A DNA stretch of 38,676 bases from Clostridiaceae bacterium UBA5444 (GCA_002426575.1 DIRE01000056.1:1-38676), one strand, 5' to 3'; shown: positions 24,010 through 33,049, counted from the first letter of the stretch. Numbers and translations are program-made. The notes: generated by a model not told the origin, from the letters alone.

Positions 24010-25950
24010 TTAAATATTATCTGAATATTGAACCTGAGGTAACCTTCCTAACTTTTCTAACTCAGAAGCAACAAATTGTAATCCTAAACTTTCATATACT
24101 TCAGCCTTAGGCCAGCTTGTTTCTTTATCCCAGCCATGCAAATCATAATATTCATCCAACATCTTATCCAATATTTCTTTTGTTATCATTATGCCTTTCA
24201 TGGGACCAGTTTTTATTGGTTCATTCATTATTCTCCAAGGAAGAGTATCAATGGATCTATCTGCACCCCTACGAACATTAAAAGATTTTTCTAGAGTTAT
24301 CGTTCTTCTACCTGCCTCCATTATTTTCTCTTCTGTCATGGGTATTCCTGTAGCAAGTTCAAATAATTCTGCCATCTCCTTGGGACCTATTGCGTAAGCT
24401 AAGGTTGTAGCAAAAGCACAAATGCCTAAAGAATCAGTTGCCACATAACAATCTTCATGCCATCTAACTATATCAGCCCTTTTCTCTACAAGATAAGGAT
24501 TTGCATACTTTTCATCACCGCATATCTTTTTTATAAGCTCTTTACCTTCCGGTGTTCTAGCGGATTCTGCTACACACTCTGTCAAAAGATGATCAGGTCC
24601 TCTCATATTAACAGCAAAAGCCAATGAATATCCTTTTCTCAATCTAATCTCTACACGTGATTGCTCTAAACCCTTCGCCTGTACAGCCCACTTCCATGAA
24701 TCGCCACCGACCTTTTCAGAAGCTTTTTTGACTCCGTCTGCAAGTATGTTTCCAAATCCATCCCTATGGGCAATTTTGCCCAACATTTCTATCATAGCAT
24801 CACTGTTACCAAACTCTAATTCTATACCATCTGTATCCTCAAAGGATAAAACGCCTCTTTGTACACATTCCATAGCCCATTGTATTACGGAGCCTGCAGA
24901 TATGGTATCCATACCATAGATATTGCAAAGCTCATTTCCTTTAAGTACTGCTGGCATATCTAATACACCGCATCCAGAACCTAATGCCGATAATGTTTCG
25001 AATTCGGGTCCCCCTGCATAACTGCCCTTGTATTTACCCTCATTAACTTCAGTATATCTGTGACATGCTATACCGCATGACCCACATCCGCTATTTCTTT
25101 TTAAATACTTACCTTCATTTAGGTTTTCACCACTTATTTCATAAGCTCCTTCTATATGGCTTTCCTGAAAATTATAAGATGGAAGAGCATGAGCAGCATT
25201 TACAGTATTAATAATATTGCCTGTACCAAATTCTGTTAATCTCATAGCACCAGTATCCTTACTCAAATCATGCCTTAATTCTACTGCTCTTTTATTAAAT
25301 CCATACGAATCATCAACTACTAAAGCCCTCTTTCCTCGAATAGCTATAGCTTTTAACATCTTAGAGCCCATGAGCATGCCTGTTCCTCCTCGGCCTGCAG
25401 CACTATAGATATTAAACATAATACAACTAAAATCCACCATATTTTCTCCTGCCGGGCCTATACATGCAACCTGAACCCCATCATCTTTCAAATCCTTTTT
25501 TATAGTTTTCACTGTCTCTCTTGAATCTTTGCCCCATAGGTGAGAGGCATCCTTTATTTCCACTGTTCCATCGTTAATTGATATATATACAGGCTTTTCA
25601 GATTTGCCTAATATAACTAAATTACTATAACCTGCATATTTTAGCTCTGAACCCCAGTGACCTCCCGTTGAGGATTTTAAATATAATCCTGTTGTAGGAC
25701 TTAGACAAGTTACAGTAACTCTACCAGAGGAAGGAGCATGAGTTCCAGTTAATGTACCTGCACCAAAAATCAAAGGATTATTTGCGTCAGATGGCAGAGT
25801 ATCGTCCCTTGTCCAATCCCAAAGAAGTTTTGCATTTATACCTCTTGAGCCTATATACTTTTCTAAGTCTTCCTTGGAAATTTCCTCTTCCCAAACTTTT
25901 TGGTCTGACAAGTCTACAAATAATATTTTATAAGGAAAAACATTTAACAT
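24010..25950 (-). CDS. Tungsten-containing aldehyde ferredoxin oxidoreductase
   Basis: At 646 residues this is a full-length AOR-family enzyme, which oxidises aldehydes to acids (or the reverse) using a tungsten bis-pterin and one 4Fe-4S cluster. The N-terminal pterin-binding domain includes KLLWDWT, TGTHAPSSGRVTV and SSTGGHWGSELKYAG. Cluster ligands are in CGSCGIACHR, with the fourth Cys in ATDSLGICAF. The domain-3 motif MRGPDHLLTE is present. It starts at ATG after AGGGAGGGTTAATGA, 13 bp past the ferredoxin stop. With its own polyferredoxin it probably passes electrons to or from a low-potential acceptor. The substrate is unknown; an aldehyde arising from the neighbouring ring-degrading enzymes is one option. 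Confidence 0.94.
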   Translation of the reverse strand: MLNVFPYKILFVDLSDQKVWEEEISKEDLEKYIGSRGINAKLLWDWTRDDTLPSDANNPLIFGAGTLTGTHAPSSGRVTVTCLSPTTGLYLKSSTGGHWGSELKYAGYSNLVILGKSEKPVYISINDGTVEIKDASHLWGKDSRETVKTIKKDLKDDGVQVACIGPAGENMVDFSCIMFNIYSAAGRGGTGMLMGSKMLKAIAIRGKRALVVDDSYGFNKRAVELRHDLSKDTGAMRLTEFGTGNIINTVNAAHALPSYNFQESHIEGAYEISGENLNEGKYLKRNSGCGSCGIACHRYTEVNEGKYKGSYAGGPEFETLSALGSGCGVLDMPAVLKGNELCNIYGMDTISAGSVIQWAMECVQRGVLSFEDTDGIELEFGNSDAMIEMLGKIAHRDGFGNILADGVKKASEKVGGDSWKWAVQAKGLEQSRVEIRLRKGYSLAFAVNMRGPDHLLTECVAESARTPEGKELIKKICGDEKYANPYLVEKRADIVRWHEDCYVATDSLGICAFATTLAYAIGPKEMAELFELATGIPMTEEKIMEAGRRTITLEKSFNVRRGADRSIDTLPWRIMNEPIKTGPMKGIMITKEILDKMLDEYYDLHGWDKETSWPKAEVYESLGLQFVASELEKLGRLPQVQYSDNI

Positions 25951-25963
25951 TCATTAACCCTCC

Positions 25964-26371
25964 CTAAATATCACTATCACTAATTTTTATGGCTCCAGAA
26001 ATACAGGATGATACACATGCTGGAGTGCCATTGCAAAAATCACATTTATATACTTTTTTATTTTTAACCCTAATTATTCCATAATGACAACTTTTAGCAC
26101 ATAGCCCACATGCTTTACATTTATCATAATCAATTACAGGTATCCCATGATTTTTACTCAAACTAATAGCATCAAAAGGGCACACTTCTATACATTTTTT
26201 ATCAGTACAGTTGCTACACGAGCATACTTGAGACGATTCTATAGGTTCATCTTTTACTATTTTCATTACAGCATTTTCATAGGAAAAAGCTTCTGTATTG
26301 GCAAAAGAGCAAGCTAAAACGCAAGCCATACATCCAGTGCATTTATCGCTATCAACTTCTATGACTTTCAT
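25964..26371 (-). CDS. Polyferredoxin subunit (HycB/AOR-associated 4Fe-4S protein)
   Basis: This 135-residue electron carrier has four cysteine groups: CTGCMACVLAC, CSCSNCTDKKCIEVCP, CKACGLCAKSC and CDFCNGTPACVSSC, enough for four 4Fe-4S clusters, as in HycB/DmsB-type subunits. The ATG start at 26371 has AGGAGGTA 7 bp upstream; a longer in-frame start at 26422 has no ribosome site. It lies directly before AOR, and AOR-ferredoxin pairs of this type form complexes in anaerobes. No signal peptide, so cytoplasmic. Confidence 0.93.
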   Translation of the reverse strand: MKVIEVDSDKCTGCMACVLACSFANTEAFSYENAVMKIVKDEPIESSQVCSCSNCTDKKCIEVCPFDAISLSKNHGIPVIDYDKCKACGLCAKSCHYGIIRVKNKKVYKCDFCNGTPACVSSCISGAIKISDSDI

Positions 26372-26458
26372 TTTTATACCTCCTAAATATTTCAAGTTTA
26401 TCCTAAAATGGCTGGGCCACATAATAATTCATATGTAACCCAGCATGTTTATTAATTA

Positions 26459-27907
26459 TTAAAAGAATTTTTCCGCTACCTCTACTGGCGGATTTGGTGT
26501 AAACTTCGATACTATAATCATTAATATAATATTGATTGGAAGCACTACTAGAGTTGCTGGAATATTTTCTGGTCCAAACAATATCCATAAAAGTCCTGCT
26601 ATCAAACCAAATGCACATCCAAATATACCAGCTTCCCTGGTAGTTCTTTTCCAAAACAATCCTAATAACAATGGTGGGAATAATACAGTTGGAATAAGTA
26701 TCATTATGAAATTATACAATTCTATAACTAATGCCGGCCTTATAAGGGCAATTATTGTAGCAAATATACCTATTAATAATGTGAATATTCTTGATACCTT
26801 TACCAAATCCTCTTCTGTAGCATTTTTATTATATATTTTGTTATATAAATCATGAGTAGCCAAAGAACCTGCAGATAGTAGCTGATTATCTAATGTAGAT
26901 TGTATTGCAGATATAACTCCAGCAACTATTAATGCAGATAGAACAAATGGTAGTTTCATTATTATAGTGGGAAATACTTGTTCAGTATTAGCCAGCTCCG
27001 GTACTATTATTCTACCAGCCATACCAATAAGTCCTATAGCTATATAAGTAGCTGCGAGAATAAGAGCGCTAATACCTACAAAACTCCCAGCAACCTTTTT
27101 TGACTTAATTGAAAAATAAATCCTATGATAATATATGGCACAGGGACACGTAAGTCCAATACCTATAGCCATACCTATAGATTGTCCTAAGGGTACTGCA
27201 CCTCTTGCATCAATGCTATGCATAGCTCCAGGAACAAGATTAGTTATGCCCCCTTCAATATTTGCAATAACACTGTTTATATTTGCTATTCCCCCAGCTG
27301 ATTTAACTGAAGCAATAGCTGCTATAAACACCCCTATAGTAAGAAGTATAAACTGTACTACATTTGTCCACGCCACACTATACATACCCCCTGTAACTGT
27401 ATAGGCTAAGAATATTGTAGCAACTATTACAACTGCCCAAAAGTAGCTTATTCCTAAGAATACCTCCATTATAGTCCCAATTCCCGTAAGGCCTATAACA
27501 ACATATATAAACATATAAAATGCATTAAATAGTCCTTGAAATCCTCTCATAAATTTTTCATCATAATATCTGGCACAAAATAAGTCTGAAGTCGTATACC
27601 ATGTATAATTACTGTTATATATTTTAGGCGAAAAAATTTGGAGACCTATCCAACCGAGAGCAACGCCAAGCCCATACTTTATAAGAAATGACCATCCATA
27701 TCCATAAGCAAACCCTGTGTACCCAATTATTGAAGCTGAACTAATAAAAGATGCAGCAAAAAGTGGAATGGCCACACCAAGTCCAAAACTTCTAGAAGCA
27801 ACATAATAATCATCAATATTTTGTGTCTTTTTATAACCCAAGTAGCCTATATACACCATTACAAAACAATAGATTACAAATATAATCCAATTCCAAGTGT
27901 AATTCAT
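26459..27907 (-). CDS. Sodium:solute symporter (SSS family)
   Basis: This 482-residue transporter has about 13 hydrophobic segments. Its N-terminal half contains SRSFGLGVAIPLFAASFISSASIIGYTGFAYGYG and the SSS-type VTGGMYSVAWTNVVQF, and later VAGVISAIQSTLDNQLLSAGSLATHDLY, both family signatures. It probably imports an organic anion, amino acid or heterocycle with Na+. It starts at ATG after AAAGGGGGAAG and is preceded 51 bp upstream by a 44-residue membrane peptide. Placed between the hydroxylase and the ferredoxin/AOR genes, it is the likely importer for the operon's substrate. Confidence 0.92.
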   Translation of the reverse strand: MNYTWNWIIFVIYCFVMVYIGYLGYKKTQNIDDYYVASRSFGLGVAIPLFAASFISSASIIGYTGFAYGYGWSFLIKYGLGVALGWIGLQIFSPKIYNSNYTWYTTSDLFCARYYDEKFMRGFQGLFNAFYMFIYVVIGLTGIGTIMEVFLGISYFWAVVIVATIFLAYTVTGGMYSVAWTNVVQFILLTIGVFIAAIASVKSAGGIANINSVIANIEGGITNLVPGAMHSIDARGAVPLGQSIGMAIGIGLTCPCAIYYHRIYFSIKSKKVAGSFVGISALILAATYIAIGLIGMAGRIIVPELANTEQVFPTIIMKLPFVLSALIVAGVISAIQSTLDNQLLSAGSLATHDLYNKIYNKNATEEDLVKVSRIFTLLIGIFATIIALIRPALVIELYNFIMILIPTVLFPPLLLGLFWKRTTREAGIFGCAFGLIAGLLWILFGPENIPATLVVLPINIILMIIVSKFTPNPPVEVAEKFF

Positions 27908-27958
27908 ATCTACTTCCCCCTTTGTATTTTGGGACCTCGTTAAATTTTAAAGGTACCT

Positions 27959-28093
27959 TTAACCCTTTATATTGATCTCTTTATTAATTTCTTCATCCTT
28001 TTTAAAGATATAAGGTAATGACATAAAAAATGATAACAATGACATCCCTAGAAATATAGCTAATATTGTCATGGACTCTGATGTGAAATTCAT
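27959..28093 (-). CDS. 44-residue membrane peptide, possible symporter accessory subunit
   Basis: ATG follows AGGAGGTGG at 6 bp. The product has one hydrophobic helix (about residues 8-30, TILAIFLGMSLLSFFMSLPYIF) and a charged tail KKDEEINKEINIKG. Short one-helix peptides encoded just before SSS symporters are known as small accessory proteins and may help assembly or activity. The gene sits between the Mo subunit and the symporter with good spacing on both sides. It is easily missed because of its length. Confidence 0.65.
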   Translation of the reverse strand: MNFTSESMTILAIFLGMSLLSFFMSLPYIFKKDEEINKEINIKG

Positions 28094-28105
28094 ATATTCC
28101 ACCTC

Positions 28106-30310
28106 CTAAATCTTATTCAATGCTTTAAGAATCTTTTCAGGAGTTATAGGTAGTTCTGTAAGACTTACCCCAATAGCATCATATATTGCATTTGATAATG
28201 CGGGTCCAGTTGTATACATCGGATGCTCACCTAAACCTTTTCCTCCTAAAGGACAATCCTTGGCAGGATTTTCAATAAACAATGAAATATTTTCTTCAGG
28301 AATATCTTTAGCTGTAGGTATAATATACTGTGTGAAACTTGGTGTTTCTTGTCTACCATCTTTCATAATATATTCCTCAACAGTGGCTATTCCTGTCATC
28401 ATAACTGCAGCACCAAGCACTTGTCCCCTTGCACTATCCGGATGAATAGCTTTACCAATATCATGACAATTGGCAATTTTTAAGACCTTTACTTCTCCAG
28501 TTTCTTCGTCAACCTCTACATCTACGGCTCCACTTATAAATGTTATCCCATGCTTTTCAACAGGGTCATGGCCTTCAAACCAACCAGATACCGAAAGATT
28601 AACTCCATTGTAGTAACAATAATCCATTAAATCATCAAATTCTATAGCTAATTTATCACCCAAATAAAAATCACCATTTTTAAACTCTACATACTCTCCA
28701 GTTTTTAGATACTTTTTAGCAACTTCTTCTAGTCTAGCTTTTAACTTTTTAGCGGCATCTAATACTGCATTTCCACAGTTTACGGTACCTCTGGAAAATC
28801 CTAAAGAACCTGCTTTAGGTGTTGTATGTGAATCGCAATAGATAATGTTTATTTTATCTTCAGAAATATCCAAAATCTCAGATGTTAATTTAGTGACAAC
28901 CCCTGTAATTCCTTGTCCTACTTCCGGAAATCCTATGCGTACATTTATTGTTCCGTCTATAAACATAGTCATATCAGCACCTGTTCCCCTATATCCCGGG
29001 GTATTACCAATTTCAAAACTAGGCATACATGTTGCAATACCACGCCCAACCTTTTTGCCAGGCTTTGCCTTAGGCTTGGGACCCATAGCTTCAAGGACTT
29101 TTTCAAGAGTTTCATCTGCTGATATACTATTTGAAAGAAGTTTCCATGGTGAGCCGGGAAAATGAGTTTCTAATTGGTCTTCCTTAACAAGGTTGATTAT
29201 TCTTATTTCCTCTGGGCTTATACCTACCTTTTTTGCAGCCTTATTCATCAATGTTTCTATCATAAAGGCAGACTCGGAAGCACCAAACCCCCTAAATGCA
29301 CCTATTTCTGCATTATTCGTTTTGTATATCTTTCCATGTATATGCATATTATCTATCCAATAAGGTCCAAAAGCACATCTAACTGCAAAGTCTAAAGTAT
29401 TCCTTGTATAACCGGCATATGGACCTGATTCAGATATTATCTCAACAGATAATGCTAATATTTTACCCTCTTTATCTAAACCCATTTTTGATTTATAATA
29501 AAGTTTATGCCTCTTACAACTAGGAAGAAAGGACTCTTCCCTTGTCCATACCATCTTTACTGGTTTCCTAATCAGTTTAGCTATTAGGGCTAAATATACC
29601 TGGACAGAGTTACTATGTTTGCCACCAAAAGCTCCACCTATATATGGAGAATATAATCTTACCTTATGAAATGGTAAATCTAGAGCCTTACACACCATCC
29701 TATGATGCCTTGAGAGATTTTGAGATCCATAACAAACATTTATAACCCCTTGATTATCCACATAAGAATATCCTGCCTCAGGTTCTATATAGGAATGCTC
29801 TGCGTAGGGAAAATAACATTTATTTTCGACTATTATATCTGATTTAGAAAAACCTTCTTCTAAATCACCTTTTTTTATCTCTTTATCCCAAAATAGTGGA
29901 TTTTTTGCCATTGCTTCCTCTATTGTAAAAACACCTGGTAATGGTTCATATTCTACCCTTATCTTTTCCAACGCTTCCTCTGCAATTTCTTCATTCATAG
30001 CTACAACTATAGCTAAAGCATCTGCTAGAAATTTTACTTCTTCCCCTTCGCCTACAAGTATGGGCCTATCATAGGGTTCAAAAACTGCAGCAAGATTAGA
30101 ACCTTCAACATCCTTTCTAGTTATTATTCTCTCAACACCAGTAATTTTTTCGGCTTCAGATGTATCAATTTTTTTAATCTTAGCGACAGGATATTCAGGC
30201 CATAAGATTTTTGCATGTAACATACCACCCATAACAAAATCTCCGCTATACTTTGCAGCACCTGTAACTTTTTCTATAGCATCATTTCTAAAAGGTACAG
30301 CTTTATTCAC
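28106..30310 (-). CDS. Molybdenum hydroxylase large (molybdopterin) subunit, XdhA-like
   Basis: This 734-residue catalytic subunit belongs to the xanthine dehydrogenase family. It shows GAAKYSGDF at the start, SPYIGGAFGGKH, the substrate-pocket arginine motif GAFRGFGASE, VGQGITGVVTKL, and the active-site Glu in GGKGLGEHP. The residue equivalent to bovine xanthine oxidase Glu802 (the residue after FGGK) is His here, so the pocket differs from classical xanthine enzymes. I take the GTG at 30310 as start: it has GGGGGGGCGAAG upstream and overlaps the 2Fe-2S stop by 8 bp; an in-frame ATG lies 21 bp further upstream. YqeB and the XdhC-family protein probably mature this enzyme. The substrate is unknown; an N-heterocycle is most likely. 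Confidence 0.93.
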   Translation of the reverse strand: MNKAVPFRNDAIEKVTGAAKYSGDFVMGGMLHAKILWPEYPVAKIKKIDTSEAEKITGVERIITRKDVEGSNLAAVFEPYDRPILVGEGEEVKFLADALAIVVAMNEEIAEEALEKIRVEYEPLPGVFTIEEAMAKNPLFWDKEIKKGDLEEGFSKSDIIVENKCYFPYAEHSYIEPEAGYSYVDNQGVINVCYGSQNLSRHHRMVCKALDLPFHKVRLYSPYIGGAFGGKHSNSVQVYLALIAKLIRKPVKMVWTREESFLPSCKRHKLYYKSKMGLDKEGKILALSVEIISESGPYAGYTRNTLDFAVRCAFGPYWIDNMHIHGKIYKTNNAEIGAFRGFGASESAFMIETLMNKAAKKVGISPEEIRIINLVKEDQLETHFPGSPWKLLSNSISADETLEKVLEAMGPKPKAKPGKKVGRGIATCMPSFEIGNTPGYRGTGADMTMFIDGTINVRIGFPEVGQGITGVVTKLTSEILDISEDKINIIYCDSHTTPKAGSLGFSRGTVNCGNAVLDAAKKLKARLEEVAKKYLKTGEYVEFKNGDFYLGDKLAIEFDDLMDYCYYNGVNLSVSGWFEGHDPVEKHGITFISGAVDVEVDEETGEVKVLKIANCHDIGKAIHPDSARGQVLGAAVMMTGIATVEEYIMKDGRQETPSFTQYIIPTAKDIPEENISLFIENPAKDCPLGGKGLGEHPMYTTGPALSNAIYDAIGVSLTELPITPEKILKALNKI

Positions 30311-30773
30311 AATCTTCGCCCCCCCATTCAATAGATTCTATAGCTTCTATAATCTGCTCATAGCCGGTACACCTGCACAAGTTTCCTGCTATAGCATATT
30401 TTATCTCCTCTTTAGTTGGATTTGGGTTCTCATCCAATAATGCCTTAACGGACATTACCATTCCGGGAGTACAGTATCCACATTGTATTGCTGCTTTTTC
30501 TATAAAGGCTTTTTGTATTGGATTAAGTTGTCCATTTTTTGTAAGCCCTTCAATAGTAGTTACTTCTTTTCCATCAACGCTACCTATCAATGCCATACAC
30601 GAATTCACATTCTTGCCATCAATTAATACAGTACAGGCACCACATTCTCCCGTTTCGCACCCCTTTTTTGTTCCTGTAAGATCAAAATGTTCTCTTAAAA
30701 CATTCAATAAAGTCCAATGAGGTTTAGCATCTATTGATACTTTTTTACCATTTAGTAAAAACTCAACATTCAC
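30303..30773 (-). CDS. Molybdenum hydroxylase 2Fe-2S subunit
   Basis: This 156-residue iron-sulfur subunit carries two 2Fe-2S clusters: the plant-ferredoxin type CETGECGACTVLIDGKNVNSC and the helical type CGYCTPGM followed by CRCTGYEQI. Electrons flow from the Mo site through these to the FAD subunit. The GTG start at 30773 lies 7 bp after GGAGG; the longer in-frame ATG at 30812 would overlap the FAD gene by 38 bp and has no ribosome site. The order FAD, 2Fe-2S, Mo is the common one. Confidence 0.95.
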   Translation of the reverse strand: MNVEFLLNGKKVSIDAKPHWTLLNVLREHFDLTGTKKGCETGECGACTVLIDGKNVNSCMALIGSVDGKEVTTIEGLTKNGQLNPIQKAFIEKAAIQCGYCTPGMVMSVKALLDENPNPTKEEIKYAIAGNLCRCTGYEQIIEAIESIEWGGEDCE

Positions 30774-30774
30774 A

Positions 30775-31629
30775 TTACATACCTCCTTTTGCCAATTTAA
30801 TATATCTTCCACAATTAACTGCCGCTATATGTTTTCTATATTCACTACTGCCTCGAATGTCACTAATTGGGCTTATGTCATTACTTACTATACTTTTTAA
30901 TTCTTCAATAGTTTCCTCTTGGCATGTTTTCCCCACTAGATACTTTTCTGCCCTTTCAAGCCTTTTAGGTGTAGGACCTACAGCGCCAAGTACCACTCTT
31001 GCCTCTTTAATTGTTTCATCTTCGTTAAAGTTAATTTTTATAATGCCATTCACTATTGAAATGGCGAGAGCATTTCTTTTGCCGACTTTAAAAAACTTTT
31101 CATAATCCCAATCCTGTTTTTTAACTTTGAAACATTTAATAATTTCATCATGCCTTTTAATAGTTTTCTTTGGACCAATTACAAAATCCCTTATACTTAC
31201 TTCCCTACTGCCTTTTTCAGATACCAACTCAACCGTAGCATCAAGTGCACATAATGCAAGCAATCCATCTCCTGCAGGGGAAGCAGTCTGTACATTCCCT
31301 GCCAACGTTCCAACATTTCTTATTTGCGGCCCTCCTACTTCCTGTGCCGCCTCCACCAGGGTAGGAAAGTTATTTTTTATGATATCGTTTTCCACAATTT
31401 GGCTAAAGGTAGCGGCACCTCCAATATAAATCGTGTTTCCCTTCTCTTCAATAAGTTTGAGTTCTTCTAAATCTTTCACATCAACTAGCTTTGTGGGGGA
31501 AATGCTTTTGTACCTTAGTTGAATCATAATATCAGTTCCCCCCGAGATGACAATTACATCATTAGTATTCAAATGTTGTAATGCTTCCGACAGTGATATA
31601 GGTTTTACATATGTAAAGCCTTTTTGCAT
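30775..31629 (-). CDS. Molybdenum hydroxylase FAD-binding subunit
   Basis: This 284-residue subunit holds the FAD motifs VISGGTDIMIQLRY (about residues 30-43) and PQIRNVGTLAGNVQTASPAGDG (about 104-125), with the C-terminal VVLGAVGPTPKRLE. It starts at ATG after AAAAGGAGGG, 44 bp behind DUF1177, and abuts the 2Fe-2S gene. The orphan copy at 1762-2637 is a clear paralogue. Together with the next two genes it makes a three-subunit hydroxylase. Confidence 0.94.
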   Translation of the reverse strand: MQKGFTYVKPISLSEALQHLNTNDVIVISGGTDIMIQLRYKSISPTKLVDVKDLEELKLIEEKGNTIYIGGAATFSQIVENDIIKNNFPTLVEAAQEVGGPQIRNVGTLAGNVQTASPAGDGLLALCALDATVELVSEKGSREVSIRDFVIGPKKTIKRHDEIIKCFKVKKQDWDYEKFFKVGKRNALAISIVNGIIKINFNEDETIKEARVVLGAVGPTPKRLERAEKYLVGKTCQEETIEELKSIVSNDISPISDIRGSSEYRKHIAAVNCGRYIKLAKGGM

Positions 31630-31673
31630 ATAGAACCCTCCTTTTGCACAATTAGTGCGGGATAAAATTTTTA

Positions 31674-32606
31674 CTATAAATCGATTTTCTGTAAATGTTT
31701 CAATGAACCATATAATGATATTAATTTTTTATATTCTTGATTGTCATATAATTTACATTTTCCACATCCATAATATTTTGCTACCTCAACGCAGAACCTA
31801 GATACCATTTCTATGTCAGCAAAATTAGTAGCTCCCGTAGCACTACCTGCAACTGAGGTCTGTGTTGTAATAGCTACACCTACTACAGGTGAATCCGTTA
31901 TTGTACTAGGCTGCATTATACTATTTATGTGGTATAGATTGTTATTATATGATGTAATATCTTGAGTTGAAATTGCAATAACTGCAGGAGGTAAGCCTGT
32001 AGTTGTTGACATAATATCTAAAAGATCATCACTAACTTTTAATATATAGCCTTCTTTAACTGTAGGAGTAATGGCAAAGCCCCTCTGATTTAATATTCTG
32101 TTGCCTTTAGTAGTATCCACTGATAAAACTGCATCAGCCTCAGAATCTACGATGTTTTTAAGTAGAACATCTACTGGCAAAGGTAACCCAAGAAAAGGTA
32201 CAGGTTCTCTAGGTGTTATGGGTGCAGTATTACATATATGAGTAGTTACCACTACATCTCCTTCAAAGTAACATCCTCTACTTTGCATTTCAGCAATCTT
32301 CAGAGCAGCAGTCAAAACGGATAATGCACCATCCCCATCGGATACAAACCCTTTCATTGTAGGATAAGCACCTATTCCACCCAACTGTCCAACAAGGTTA
32401 ATAGTTGGACTAGTACCCCCTTTTACTTTCCCTTTAAGCCCTGGTAAAATGATTTTAATAAATTCAACATCTCCATATTCACCTTCAATAGCTTTTATAG
32501 ATACATTCGTGCATCCTACTTCATCAAATAATTTCTTCACTTCCAAAGCCTTAACTTTTGGATTATCAAGAATATCAAATACTTTTAGAACGTGTTTTAG
32601 TACCAA
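31674..32606 (-). CDS. DUF1177-family protein
   Basis: This 310-residue protein matches DUF1177, a family without an established reaction. Conserved parts visible are GTSPTINLVGQLGGIGAYPT, GFVSDGDGALSVLTAALKIAEM, THICNTAPITPREPVPF, LSVDTTKGNR, STQDITSY and TSVAGSATGATN. The conserved Asp, His and Glu residues suggest a metal-dependent hydrolase, but this is inference. The start is TTG, 9 bp after GGAGGTGG. It is the first gene behind the sigma54 promoter at 32802-32819 and leads the hydroxylase-AOR-DUF917 operon. DUF1177 and DUF917 in one operon with a hydroxylase and an SSS importer hints at degradation of a cyclic amide or hydantoin-like compound. Confidence 0.88.
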   Translation of the reverse strand: MVLKHVLKVFDILDNPKVKALEVKKLFDEVGCTNVSIKAIEGEYGDVEFIKIILPGLKGKVKGGTSPTINLVGQLGGIGAYPTMKGFVSDGDGALSVLTAALKIAEMQSRGCYFEGDVVVTTHICNTAPITPREPVPFLGLPLPVDVLLKNIVDSEADAVLSVDTTKGNRILNQRGFAITPTVKEGYILKVSDDLLDIMSTTTGLPPAVIAISTQDITSYNNNLYHINSIMQPSTITDSPVVGVAITTQTSVAGSATGATNFADIEMVSRFCVEVAKYYGCGKCKLYDNQEYKKLISLYGSLKHLQKIDL

Positions 32607-32801
32607 TTTATAGCCACCTCCGATTAAATTATTGATTCCTTATTTAAAATTATATGTAATAATATGAATCCTGTCTTTGTACGACTATTCCGAATTTTTT
32701 AGCTTTTATTATACTAAAAATACAACCTTCCCATAATTTCAATACATTTAAGAACTAAAAATACAAACTAATTTAGATAAACATAATCAGCATATAGGTA
32801 T

Positions 32802-32819
32802 TTGCAAAATTTATGCCGG
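32802..32819 (-). promoter_or_regulatory. Sigma54 promoter of the DUF1177-hydroxylase-AOR operon
   Basis: The minus strand reads CCGGCATAAATTTTGCAA with the essential GG and GC at the right spacing. The leader to the DUF1177 start is about 180 nt (32607-32790), AT-rich, with nothing else that I can recognise. Confidence 0.82.
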
Positions 32820-32844
32820 AACCAACAGTTCTGTAAAATCAAAT

Positions 32845-32872
32845 AAAACACAGGGCTTAAGCCCTGTGTTTT
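32845..32872. repeat. Perfect 28-base palindrome inside the sigma54 promoter module
   Basis: AAAACACAGGGCTT and AAGCCCTGTGTTTT are exact complements. It looks like a terminator, but no minus-strand gene lies upstream of it before 33395 and no plus-strand gene ends here. It occupies the same place as the hairpin at 16385-16413 in the paralogous promoter module, 25 bp upstream of the -24 element. Confidence 0.75.
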
Positions 32873-32930
32873 ATTAAGGTTACAACACATTGTAAATAAT
32901 GAATTTTCTGATATTCTTATAAAATTCGAC

Positions 32931-32951
32931 CTGAATAAAATGTTGAATATT
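32931..32951 (-). promoter_or_regulatory. Candidate activator enhancer of the DUF1177 operon
   Basis: CTGAATAAAA followed by TGTTGAATATT, differing at one base from 16464-16484, lies 112-132 bp upstream of the -24 element. With the promoter and the palindrome it forms a duplicated three-part regulatory module. Confidence 0.5.
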
Positions 32952-33020
32952 AATTTGATAAAATATACTTTGGCTATATTCAATCTAAATCACTAATATT
33001 TAAATTATATATTCTTACCA

Positions 33021-33049
33021 TTTACATATATCCGTAGGGATGGTATAAT
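33021..33049 (+). promoter_or_regulatory. Housekeeping promoter of the MoaD/ThiS-like gene
   Basis: TTTACA and TATAAT are separated by exactly 17 bp. The predicted start of transcription falls on the inverted repeat TTGGCATGCCGA (33054-33065), a possible operator. The leader to the gene is about 85 nt. Confidence 0.65.

Noticed and set aside
26403..26654. Short minus-strand frame overlapping the symporter C terminus
   Set aside because: It is out of frame with the symporter and has no ribosome site; the symporter's own C terminus is complete.
28106..30310. An in-frame selenocysteine codon in the hydroxylase
   Set aside because: The Mo subunit is open and complete without a UGA read-through. 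YqeB points to a labile selenium ligand in the cofactor, not to selenocysteine.
32768..32983. A 71-codon minus-strand frame over the sigma54 promoter module
   Set aside because: It spans the palindrome, the promoter and the enhancer-like block, has no recognisable domain, and the homologous module at 16330-16490 does not keep the frame.
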